NCBI GenBank assembly: GCA_002692165.1
Contig: NZJL01000009.1
Span: 1-5,437 of the forward strand
Direction: 5' to 3'
DNA from: Porticoccaceae bacterium
GTDB lineage: Bacteria; Pseudomonadota; Gammaproteobacteria; Pseudomonadales; Porticoccaceae
DNA length: 5,437 nucleotides
Shown: positions 1 to 5,376 of the stretch, piece after piece
How the letters are laid out: each line of letters starts with the position of its first letter
How positions within the stretch are numbered: the first letter of the stretch is position 1
Notes under the pieces: generated by a model
Seen by the model: the letters and a program-made list of their open reading frames with translations, nothing else
The model's database searches: none
What the model was told of the DNA's origin: nothing
Position numbers and translations under genes: made by a program

Positions 1-510
1 CGGTTTATCGGACACGTTCGTGGGGAAAAAGTCGACACCCACCTCGGAAGCCAAAATTTCCAGCTGCTTAATGGCAGCCGCTCTGTTTATGTCAACGGAC
101 ACCATCATAACTTTTTTGCGTTGCTGCTCTTTCAGATAGCGAGCCAACTTGGCAGAGGAAGTAGTCTTTCCAGAACCTTGCATTCCTGCCATCAATATAA
201 CAGCTGGGGGTTGAACAGATAGTTCTAACCTTTGATTTTCTTCACCCATTACAGCTGTAAGTTCTGCTTGAACAATCTTTAGGAACTGTTGTCCTGGATT
301 AAGGCTGTTTTTTACCTCGTGGCCAAGCGCTCTCTCTTTAACCTGCGATAAGAAGCTCTTCACCACGGGTAAAGCAACATCGGCCTCTAGCAGCGCCATT
401 CGTACTTCTCTCAGGGTTTCTTGTATATTACCTTCGCTGATACTGGCTTTTCCGGTTATTTTTTTAAGCGTGACGGAAAGGCGCTCGCTTAGATTCTTAA
501 ACATAGCCAT
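1..510 (-). CDS. ffh: Signal recognition particle GTPase Ffh, N-terminal part (cut by the window edge)
   Basis: Ffh binds 4.5S RNA to form the bacterial signal recognition particle, which captures hydrophobic nascent chains and delivers ribosomes to FtsY at the inner membrane. Reading the minus strand from 510 gives 170 uninterrupted codons to the left edge. Residues 1-90 are the helical N domain, with the family signature LREVRMALLEADVALPVV at about 33-50 and GHEV at 64-67. The G domain follows: the P-loop GMQGSGKTT is at 109-117 and the motif II region DINRAAAIKQL at 140-150. The rest of the G domain and the M domain lie outside the window. ATG 510 has AGGA nine bases upstream; a second in-frame ATG at 504 would match the shorter E. 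coli N-terminus but is 15 bases from the same site, so 510 is preferred. Motif II is unusual: most Ffh proteins read DxYRPAA there. The gene is divergent from ypjD, as in E. coli. Confidence 0.96.
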   Translation of the reverse strand, partial: MAMFKNLSERLSVTLKKITGKASISEGNIQETLREVRMALLEADVALPVVKSFLSQVKERALGHEVKNSLNPGQQFLKIVQAELTAVMGEENQRLELSVQPPAVILMAGMQGSGKTTSSAKLARYLKEQQRKKVMMVSVDINRAAAIKQLEILASEVGVDFFPTNVSDKP

Positions 511-523
511 GTTTGGTAATCCT

Positions 524-540
524 TGTACTTTCAAAGTACA
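524..540. promoter_or_regulatory. 17-bp perfect palindrome upstream of the ffh ribosome binding site
   Basis: TGTACTTT and AAAGTACA form exact 8-base inverted arms around a single central C. The element lies 13 bases from the ffh start codon, just upstream of the AGGA ribosome binding site. A possible -10 hexamer for ffh (TATACT on the minus strand, 543-548) would place the transcription start inside the palindrome; no good -35 is visible. It could be a repressor operator, or a seven-pair hairpin in the ffh leader. It has no T-run and is not terminator-like. Confidence 0.45.
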
Positions 541-615
541 GCAGTATAACGTTAATTTTAGATCAAACTTCACCCAAGTGATGGAATATGCCAAACTCTC
601 ATGATGAATAAATCA

Positions 616-645
616 TTTACCTTTGATAATGATAACCGTTATTAT
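616..645 (+). promoter_or_regulatory. Candidate ypjD promoter overlapped by a Fur-box-like palindrome
   Basis: GATAATGATAACCGTTATT at 625-643 agrees with the classical Fur consensus GATAATGATAATCATTATC at 16 of 19 positions, including the first 11. It sits in a slightly longer palindrome: TAATGATAAC (627-636), a central C, and GTTATTATTA (638-647), with one mismatch between arms. A plausible sigma-70 promoter covers the same bases: TTTACC at 616-621 (4 of 6), an 18-base spacer, and TATTAT at 640-645 (5 of 6), giving a start near 652. If real, iron-loaded Fur would block this promoter. The match is read directly; binding is inferred. ffh starts only about 115 bases away on the other strand, so it could also be affected. 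Confidence 0.5.
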
Positions 646-662
646 TACGGTGAGGAAAGTTT

Positions 663-692
663 GTGGATTATCGGCGCCTAGATTCAATATGA
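663..692 (+). CDS. Possible nine-codon leader minigene coupled to ypjD
   Basis: GTG at 663 opens a reading frame of nine codons (MDYRRLDSI) that ends at TGA 690-692. The stop overlaps the ypjD start in the arrangement ATGA (689-692). GAGG at 652-655 is a good ribosome binding site with seven bases to this GTG, whereas the ypjD ATG has no recognisable site of its own. The arrangement suggests that ribosomes load on the minigene and re-initiate at ypjD. There is no conservation evidence and such a short frame can occur by chance, so this is a proposal rather than an established gene. Confidence 0.25.
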   Translation: MDYRRLDSI

Positions 693-1486
693 CCAATTTA
701 ATTGCTGGACTAACCGCCGTTGCTCTCTATTTAGGGGGGCTGGTCTATTACATTTTTAAACTTCGATCCAATATCGAATTTAACAGCTCCCGATTGCAAA
801 TGATTACTGCGTTGGCTTTGCTAGCCCACCTCATTGCTACCCTTAACTTCCTTATGGCGCCCGAGGGGCTGGATTTAAGCCTGCTAAAAATATTCGTTCT
901 CATTTCTCTCGCGATAAATCTAATAGTATTTGCGAGTGGTTTGACAAAAATACAGCATACTCTTTACTTAATACTTTTCCCTATCTCCTCAGCCACATTA
1001 TTAATGGCGACTATCATTCCCAGCAGCAGCTCCGTCTTGACTCTGTCTGCAAGTATGGAAGCTCACATACTTTTTTCAATATTAGCATATAGCCTATTGG
1101 CAATTGCTGCACTCCAAGCACTTTTTATTGGCATGCTAGATTGGCAACTTAAGCGTAAGCGTCGAATCTTTTTGATCAAAACACTGCCTCCTCTAGAGAC
1201 AATGGAATTAGTACTTTTTAATGTCATTTTGGTCGGGCAGTTTTTCTTAACACTATCGTTACTATCGGGCTTGGCGGTCTATGAGAACTTCTTTACCGCA
1301 ACTCTGCTTCCTAAAGCGATTCTTAGTTACCTAGCATGGATATTCAATGCAATATTACTTTATGGCAGATATTATCGAGGCTGGCGGGGCCTGATAGCCA
1401 TCCGACTCACCTGGGCTGGATTTTTCTCATTGTTGGTAGCATATGTGGGGACAAAATTCGTTTTCGAATACATCATAACCGGTTAG
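689..1486 (+). CDS. ypjD: YpjD-like inner membrane protein, cytochrome c assembly (CcsA/HemX-like) family
   Basis: The 265-residue protein is almost entirely hydrophobic, with about eight membrane segments near residues 3-22, 37-55, 66-83, 91-110, 127-148, 178-195, 208-226 and 238-257. It aligns by eye with E. coli YpjD: MEAHILFSILAYSLL at 123-137, DWQLKRKRR at 151-159, LPPLE at 166-170, and YGRYYRGWRG at 225-234. Length is close to E. coli YpjD (about 263). Family members resemble CcsA/HemX haem-handling proteins, but I see no tryptophan-rich WWD motif, so haem delivery should not be assumed; the molecular function is unknown. Histidines at 47, 90 and 126 lie in or near membrane segments. 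The reading frame is open back to a TTG at 623, but those 22 extra residues would overlap the Fur-like box and lack homology, so ATG 689 is chosen. It is followed by corB after 88 bases. Confidence 0.9.
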   Translation: MTNLIAGLTAVALYLGGLVYYIFKLRSNIEFNSSRLQMITALALLAHLIATLNFLMAPEGLDLSLLKIFVLISLAINLIVFASGLTKIQHTLYLILFPISSATLLMATIIPSSSSVLTLSASMEAHILFSILAYSLLAIAALQALFIGMLDWQLKRKRRIFLIKTLPPLETMELVLFNVILVGQFFLTLSLLSGLAVYENFFTATLLPKAILSYLAWIFNAILLYGRYYRGWRGLIAIRLTWAGFFSLLVAYVGTKFVFEYIITG

Positions 1487-1546
1487 CTCACTCCTTCTGT
1501 GTAAAAAATTCGAAAGTTGGTTGCCAAATAAGTGCAACTGATACAC

Positions 1547-1563
1547 CATTAGGATCCCTAATG
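1547..1563 (+). promoter_or_regulatory. Hairpin immediately upstream of the corB ribosome binding site
   Basis: CATTAGG (1547-1553) and CCTAATG (1557-1563) are perfect 7-base inverted arms with an ATC loop; two more pairs (1544-1566 and 1545-1565) follow beyond one mismatch. The stem ends beside the corB ribosome binding site AAGGA (1567-1571). A further inverted pair, AGTTG (1515-1519) and CAACT (1535-1539), lies upstream in the same gap. There is no T-run, so this is not an intrinsic terminator. It may affect translation of corB or stabilise processed mRNA; it could also act as a DNA operator. Confidence 0.4.
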
Positions 1564-1574
1564 TTGAAGGAAAG

Positions 1575-2867
1575 ATGTTTTTGGACGGTTCAAATTCTTT
1601 AGTACTTTGGACTGCATTCCTGATCTTATTGATTGTCTCAGGTTTCTTTTCAGGTTCGGAAACAGGAATGATGGCGCTGAACCGCTATCGTTTGCGGCAC
1701 CAAAGGAAAAAAAGTGCGGGCGCTAGACGTGCCGCAAAACTGTTGGCTACGCCCGACAAATTGATTGGTTTGATCCTTATCGGAAACAACGCCGTCAACA
1801 TTCTTGCAGCAATAATTGCCAATATGTTGGCAATTATTTATGTTGGTCCCGCTGCAGCGCCGTGGGTTGCCACAGCGACCCTAACAATACTTGTGTTGGT
1901 GTTTTCAGAAATAACTCCCAAGAGCATTGCCGCACAAAATCCAGAATGGTTTGCGTTTAAGGCTAGTCATATTCTAAGGCCCCTGTTGTACTTTTTGGCC
2001 CCGCTGGTCTGGATAATTAATAAACTTACAAATGGACTCATAAGCTTGTTAGGTTTTGATCCAAACAAAAATAGAGATGATGGATTAGACACCGAGGAAC
2101 TAAAATCAGTCGTGGATGTATCTGGGGGCAAGATATCTGATAACCACCAGCGTATGCTGAAAGGTATGCTGGATTTAGAAAATGTCACCATAGAAGACAT
2201 TATGATACCACGGAACGAAATTGTTGGTCTCGACTTGGAGGATCCTGTTGAGCAACTGAAACCACAAATAGTTAATGCACAATTCAGCAGGTTACCCGTT
2301 TATGTTGGTGACATAAACAATGTTTTGGGCGTATTTCATTTACGAAAACGATATCAGCTATTACGATCAAATAGCCTAACTCAAGACAAGATCAAGCGCT
2401 TTTGTGAGGATCCTTACTTCGTGCCTGAAAGCACTAGTCTTATTACTCAACTTTTGAATTTTCAAAAAAGTAGTAAACGTTACGCGATGGTGGTGGACGA
2501 ATACGGGGAAGTGCAAGGACTAGTTACTTTGGAGGACATTTTAGAGGAAATCGTTGGTGATTTCACTAGCAATGACGTCGATCATGATCATGAGATTCGT
2601 ATGTTGACTAACGAAAGTTACTCCATTGACGGCTCCGTTACAATCCGAGAGATAAATAAAACTACCGGATGGAATTTACCAACAAATGGTCCTAAAACCT
2701 TGAATGGGCTTGTGCTGGAGGGACTCGAACGCATTCCTGATGGAAATGTTAGCTTCCAGCTGAAAGAGTATAAGTTTGAAACTAAAGAGTTTAATAGTGT
2801 CATGATTAAGAAAGTGGAAGTTACCACTCTAAAAATTGGCGGGGATGGAGATTACCAGGAGCGCTGA
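1575..2867 (+). CDS. corB: CNNM/CBS-domain cation transporter, CorB/YfjD (HlyC/CorC family)
   Basis: This 430-residue inner membrane protein belongs to the CorC/CNNM family, linked to Mg2+ and Co2+ transport or resistance. The N-terminal CNNM (DUF21) domain spans about 1-170. It carries the conserved SGFFSGSETGMMALNRYRLR at 22-41, LIGNNAVNILAA at 68-79 and ITPKSIA at 113-119; the Ser/Glu/Asn residues in these segments belong to the ion site in family structures. A pair of CBS domains follows at about 203-330: DIMIPRNEI at 208-216, YFVPEST at 281-287, VVDEYGEVQGLVTLEDILEE at 306-325. The C-terminal CorC_HlyC domain (about 345-420) includes VTIREINKTTGWNLP. Length and order match E. coli YfjD. 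ATG 1575 follows AAGGA by only three bases, which is short; TTG 1581 would have nine-base spacing but homologues favour the ATG. Probably co-transcribed with ypjD. Confidence 0.93.
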   Translation: MFLDGSNSLVLWTAFLILLIVSGFFSGSETGMMALNRYRLRHQRKKSAGARRAAKLLATPDKLIGLILIGNNAVNILAAIIANMLAIIYVGPAAAPWVATATLTILVLVFSEITPKSIAAQNPEWFAFKASHILRPLLYFLAPLVWIINKLTNGLISLLGFDPNKNRDDGLDTEELKSVVDVSGGKISDNHQRMLKGMLDLENVTIEDIMIPRNEIVGLDLEDPVEQLKPQIVNAQFSRLPVYVGDINNVLGVFHLRKRYQLLRSNSLTQDKIKRFCEDPYFVPESTSLITQLLNFQKSSKRYAMVVDEYGEVQGLVTLEDILEEIVGDFTSNDVDHDHEIRMLTNESYSIDGSVTIREINKTTGWNLPTNGPKTLNGLVLEGLERIPDGNVSFQLKEYKFETKEFNSVMIKKVEVTTLKIGGDGDYQER

Positions 2868-2945
2868 TTGCCCAGTAGATTAAAGTAAAAAGCTTTCTTT
2901 TTGCAACATTCTTCAACGAGGCGTCTGTTCAAATGGCGCTGCACG
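2868..2945. other. Short gap between convergent genes, weak hairpin only
   Basis: corB and the carbonic anhydrase gene converge here. The only structure seen is GTAAAAAG (2885-2892) pairing with CTTTTTGC (2897-2904), including one G-U pair, around a four-base loop. It is AT-rich and has no following T-run, so it is at best a poor bidirectional terminator. No strong terminator serves either gene in this interval. Confidence 0.35.
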
Positions 2946-3470
2946 TCATAATAAAATTTCTCTGCATTTCGTCCTCATTATGGTTGCCTTTTCGACATAA
3001 AGACCAGCAGAGTAAAGCAAAAATTCTTTAGTTTTTTGATCTAATTGTCGAATGACTTTTCCTGGCGATCCCAGAACAAGAGAGCCGTCTGGTATATTAG
3101 CGCCAGAGGTTATGAGAGCATTAGCTCCGATCAAGCAATCACAGCCGATTTTAGCACCATCAAGCACCACAGAATTTATGCCAATTAATGTTCGATCACC
3201 TATGCTTCGACCATGAAGCATGGCCTTGTGTCCAACTGTAACATCTTTACCAATTAACATTGGCTGCCCCGGATCCGCATGCAATACAGATCCGTCTTGA
3301 ATATTCGAACGCTCCCCCACTTCAATAACATCACAATCCCCCCTTATGACAACATTAAACCAAACACTGGCCCTGGCCCGAACAATCACCGAGCCCATGA
3401 TATCTGCACTTGAAGCTACAAATGCGCTCTGATGTATTTTGGGGGACTCACCATCTATTTCGTAAAGCAT
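2946..3470 (-). CDS. yrdA: Gamma carbonic anhydrase family protein (YrdA/CaiE-like left-handed beta-helix)
   Basis: The 174-residue protein shows the hexapeptide-repeat pattern of a left-handed parallel beta-helix with a C-terminal helix, the fold of trimeric gamma carbonic anhydrases. Conserved features match E. coli YrdA: RGDCDVIEVGERSNIQDGSV at 43-62, VTVGHKAMLHG at 77-87, SVVLDGAKIG at 100-109 and LGSPGKVIRQL at 133-143. The three metal-ligand histidines of the family correspond to H64, H81 and H86, so a metal site is likely intact. The YrdA branch lacks the acidic loop of archaeal Cam, and carbonic anhydrase activity is often unproven, so the substrate is uncertain. The frame is open to an ATG at 3491, but ATG 3470 has a near-perfect AAGGAGG four bases upstream and begins the conserved region, so 3470 is chosen. 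It follows nudL by 17 bases on the same strand. Confidence 0.92.
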   Translation of the reverse strand: MLYEIDGESPKIHQSAFVASSADIMGSVIVRARASVWFNVVIRGDCDVIEVGERSNIQDGSVLHADPGQPMLIGKDVTVGHKAMLHGRSIGDRTLIGINSVVLDGAKIGCDCLIGANALITSGANIPDGSLVLGSPGKVIRQLDQKTKEFLLYSAGLYVEKATIMRTKCREILL

Positions 3471-3474
3471 CCAA

Positions 3475-3481
3475 CCTCCTT
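3475..3481 (-). promoter_or_regulatory. Strong ribosome binding site fixing the carbonic anhydrase start
   Basis: AAGGAGG on the minus strand, four bases before ATG 3470, is nearly a full anti-16S complement. It lies inside the extra seven-residue extension that a start at 3491 would give, so it argues for the 3470 start. It is in the short gap after the nudL stop (3488-3490), giving the second gene its own strong initiation site. Confidence 0.7.
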
Positions 3482-3487
3482 TCGAAT

Positions 3488-4123
3488 TCAATTTGTGTTG
3501 TGAGTTTTAAAGGGGAAACACAAATGGATTTCAGCATCCAAACCTATATTAAGAAGATCAACCAAAACCTTTAGAGTGAATCCCCAGATTCTGTGTTCAT
3601 TATAATCTATGTGCGGTAAAGACAAGGATTTGCCATCGAAATTTTTTTTAAAATAGCAATAATTTCTTTTGTTCATCAAATATTGTATAGGAACTCTAAA
3701 TATTTGAGAGATTTCAGAAGGTTGTGCTATTAATTTCTGCTCTCTCGTCATGTATGCAATAAACGGAGCTACCGTGATATGATTCTGAAGTGGGGAGGAA
3801 CTTTGAAGTGTAGCCAACAACTCCAGTGAACTCTCTCTAACACCAACTTCTTCTTCTGCCTCGCGAAGAGCCGTGTCTAATAAACTATCATCTCCCCCTT
3901 GCCACATGCCTCCGGGGAAAGCGACCTCTCCCCTATGACGATTGACGTGTTCAGATCGCACAGTAAGAAGGAGTTCTAAGTCATCATCATCTCCACATAA
4001 TACGACGAGAACAGCCGCGTTAAGTGACTTCTCCCCATCGATTGGCTGAGGTTTCACAAGATGACATCTTGCCTTTAAATTTTGCTTAAGTGTTTTCAGC
4101 ATTTGTGCTTTATAATCTCCCAT
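3488..4123 (-). CDS. nudL: Nudix hydrolase, CoA pyrophosphatase (NudL) type
   Basis: NudL-type enzymes cleave the pyrophosphate of CoA and its derivatives, giving phosphopantetheine and 3',5'-ADP. The CoA-type signature preceding the Nudix box is clear: LLLTVRSEHVNRHRGEVAFP from residue 51, then GG. The Nudix helix continues through ALREAEEEVGV at 85-95, supplying the metal-binding glutamates E88, E91 and E92. A C-terminal segment with HRIWGFTLKVLVDLL resembles the WGMTAGIIREL region of E. coli NudL. Length is 211 residues against about 192 in E. coli. The frame extends upstream to 4234 inside the divergent gene; ATGs at 4141, 4123 and 4102 are all possible and none has a convincing ribosome binding site. 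ATG 4123 gives a leader length like E. coli and lies downstream of the predicted promoter, but the choice is uncertain. First gene of a two-gene unit with the carbonic anhydrase. Confidence 0.87.
   Translation of the reverse strand: MGDYKAQMLKTLKQNLKARCHLVKPQPIDGEKSLNAAVLVVLCGDDDDLELLLTVRSEHVNRHRGEVAFPGGMWQGGDDSLLDTALREAEEEVGVRESSLELLATLQSSSPLQNHITVAPFIAYMTREQKLIAQPSEISQIFRVPIQYLMNKRNYCYFKKNFDGKSLSLPHIDYNEHRIWGFTLKVLVDLLNIGLDAEIHLCFPFKTHNTN
4111..4116 (+). promoter_or_regulatory. -10 element of the plus-strand Nudix gene
   Basis: TATAAT at 4111-4116 matches the sigma-70 -10 consensus exactly, with an expected start near 4123, about 20 bases before ATG 4143. The ribosome binding site AGGA at 4133-4136 falls six bases before that ATG. 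I see no good -35 hexamer at the usual spacing, so activity might depend on an activator. The element lies inside or just within the start of the divergent nudL coding region. Confidence 0.45.
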
Positions 4124-4139
4124 AATTTTTTCAGGATAC

Positions 4140-4169
4140 ATTATGAAATTTTGCTCAAACTGCGGTAAA
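4140..4169 (-). promoter_or_regulatory. Candidate nudL promoter, inside the divergent Nudix gene
   Basis: On the minus strand TTTACC (4164-4169, 4 of 6 to the -35 consensus) is followed after 18 bases by CATAAT (4140-4145, 5 of 6 to the -10 consensus). Transcription would start near 4133, which would exclude ATG 4141 and favour ATG 4123 or 4102 for nudL. The hexamers are imperfect and the call is tentative. It overlaps the first codons of the plus-strand Nudix gene. Confidence 0.3.
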
Positions 4170-4709
4170 GCCGTTATCAGAGAGGTTCCCCCCGGTGACA
4201 ATCGGCCTCGCTTTGTCTGCAGGAATTGCGCCACGATACACTACCAGAACCCAAGGGTTATTGTTGGTGTTTTGCCAACTTATGAAGACAGTGTTCTGTT
4301 ATGTGAGAGAGACATCCAGCCTCGAAAAGGTTTTTGGACGCTACCCGCGGGATTTCTGGAGAATGACGAATCTACTCTGGAAGGGGCCATTCGTGAGTGC
4401 CAAGAGGAATCTATGGCTTCGGTTGTTGACGCTAAGCTTTATGCCATTTATGACATTCCACACATACGACAGGTTTACATCTTTTATCGCGCTCGGATGG
4501 ATAATCCATACTTCTCGAAAACCATGGAATCGTCCGATGTCCGACTCTTTGTCGAGGAAGACATACCCTGGGAACAACTCGCATTTCCGGTGGTCGCTGA
4601 GACACTAACCGCATTTTTTAACGACCGAAAACGCGGACATTATGACGTTAGATACATGCAGATTAATAAGGGATGGCACAGACCTGATACAGTTCAGAGC
4701 GGGAACTGA
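4143..4709 (+). CDS. Nudix hydrolase with N-terminal zinc ribbon
   Basis: The 188-residue protein begins with a four-cysteine zinc ribbon (C4, C7, C26, C29; CSNCG and CRNC) of the Nudix_N_2 type, followed by HYQNPRVIVGVLP. The Nudix domain follows: FWTLPAGFLENDESTLEGAI at 64-83, with a Nudix box from G70 containing E76, R84, E85, E88 and E89, so the metal-binding glutamates are present. The last glycine of the classical box is replaced (SMA at 90-92); I recall similar changes in relatives. Such enzymes hydrolyse nucleoside diphosphate-linked substrates; ADP-ribose, NADH and FAD are possibilities, but the substrate cannot be read here. It closely resembles a Pseudomonas Nudix protein I recall starting MKFCSACG. 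ATG 4143 is supported by AGGA six bases upstream and by the conserved MKFC start. It is divergent from nudL and converges on grxD. Confidence 0.88.
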   Translation: MKFCSNCGKAVIREVPPGDNRPRFVCRNCATIHYQNPRVIVGVLPTYEDSVLLCERDIQPRKGFWTLPAGFLENDESTLEGAIRECQEESMASVVDAKLYAIYDIPHIRQVYIFYRARMDNPYFSKTMESSDVRLFVEEDIPWEQLAFPVVAETLTAFFNDRKRGHYDVRYMQINKGWHRPDTVQSGN

Positions 4710-4779
4710 TGAACTTTAGAACAGCTGTGAGGTGTGTGGTAAAAAACTAGATTGTACATTTAACGTCTATTTATGGTAC

Positions 4780-5124
4780 TTAATCGTCCTTTCTAGAGAC
4801 CTCGGCATCCTCCTCTATGGCTGCATCTATGAGTTTCTTCAACTCGCCATTATTGTGCATTTCGGCAACTATGTCACTTCCGCCAACCAACTCCCCAGCC
4901 ACCCATAATTGGGGGAACGTAGGCCAATCTCCATATTTGGGCAAGTTAGCTCTAATTGATGGATTAGAAAGCACATCCACATAAGCAAATCTCTGTCCAC
5001 AATCAATTACCGCTTTAACCGCTGTTGCTGAAAACCCGCACTGAGGCTGGTTAGGAGAACCTTTCATATAAAGAATGACTGAGTTCCCCTCTACCTGCTC
5101 ACGAATATTATCCATGACTTCCAT
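4780..5124 (-). CDS. grxD: Monothiol CGFS glutaredoxin, Grx4 type
   Basis: Grx4-type proteins carry a [2Fe-2S] cluster bridged by two glutaredoxin cysteines and two glutathiones, and pass clusters to acceptors or pair with BolA proteins; they act in the cytoplasm in iron-sulfur and iron homeostasis. The 114-residue sequence is close to E. coli GrxD (115 residues). Key features are LYMKGSP at 18-24 (the lysine contacts glutathione), the active-site CGFS at 29-32, FAYVDVLSNPSIRANLPKYG at 46-65, WPTFPQLW at 67-74 and GGSDI at 81-85, where E. coli has GGCDI. The acidic tail after about residue 103 is typical. ATG 5124 has GAGG five bases upstream; an in-frame ATG at 5115 is less well placed. It appears to be transcribed alone; no confident promoter could be assigned in the AT-rich region upstream. 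Confidence 0.95.
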   Translation of the reverse strand: MEVMDNIREQVEGNSVILYMKGSPNQPQCGFSATAVKAVIDCGQRFAYVDVLSNPSIRANLPKYGDWPTFPQLWVAGELVGGSDIVAEMHNNGELKKLIDAAIEEDAEVSRKDD

Positions 5125-5373
5125 ATTAACCTCAAAATTCGCACAAATATTAAAGCGCCGAATGTAACCCTATAAATTAAAGAAGTGTAATAACCGGGGC
5201 ACACTTAATCGCACCACCATTGAAATGTTAACACACACCCTGGCAATTAATAAGATCCATAATAAAAATATAAGAATCCTTAGTTTCGGAATGTGGCGCA
5301 GCTTTCGAAGTGAGATCCAAAATTAACCCGGCTATTATTGCCAGAATTATCAAAGCAAGATATTATTTGGGAT
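5125..5373. other. Intergenic region upstream of grxD, no confident gene
   Basis: This 249-base stretch is AT-rich, especially 5245-5275, and has no convincing coding frame on either strand. It contains the inverted pair AAGTGT (5183-5188) and ACACTT (5201-5206) about 60 bases upstream of grxD, which could be an operator. On the plus strand TTAATA (5247-5252), 16 bases, then TATAAG (5269-5274) is a loose promoter match that would start a transcript near 5281, leading into the hairpin and T-run at 5379-5400. GAATCC at 5274-5279 can pair with GGATTC at 5370-5375. A small RNA of about 120 bases is possible but unproven. Confidence 0.35.
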
Positions 5374-5376
5374 TCA

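Noticed and set aside
601..616. ATGAT / ATCAT inverted repeat upstream of the Fur-like box
   Set aside because: Only five pairs in AT-rich DNA, easily expected by chance.
623..688. N-terminal extension of YpjD from TTG 623
   Set aside because: The extra 22 residues have no counterpart in E. coli YpjD and would place the Fur-like box and promoter inside the gene; no ribosome binding site precedes TTG 623.
1336..1602. 88-codon plus-strand frame across the ypjD-corB junction
   Set aside because: It overlaps the 3' end of ypjD in another frame and runs over the corB start; its sequence resembles no protein I know and it has no ribosome binding site evidence.
1967..2200. Minus-strand frames of 77 codons here and 69 codons at 2618-2827
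   Set aside because: Both are antisense to the conserved CNNM, CBS and CorC domains of corB and show no domain character.
2885..2904. AT-rich hairpin between corB and the carbonic anhydrase gene as an intrinsic terminator
   Set aside because: The stem is almost all A-T with a wobble pair and is not followed by a T-run on either strand.
3471..3491. Seven-residue N-terminal extension of the carbonic anhydrase from ATG 3491
   Set aside because: The strong AAGGAGG lies within it and is positioned for ATG 3470, and the conserved region starts there.
4195..4608. 137-codon plus-strand frame inside the zinc-ribbon Nudix gene, plus minus-strand frames at 4341-4577 and 4432-4614
   Set aside because: They are shadows of the clearly conserved Nudix frame at 4143-4709.
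5225..5326. 33-codon plus-strand frame (starting MLTHTLAINK) before the terminator-like hairpin, considered as a leader peptide
   Set aside because: No ribosome binding site, no run of a single amino acid's codons typical of attenuation peptides, and it spans the AT-rich stretch that looks like promoter DNA.
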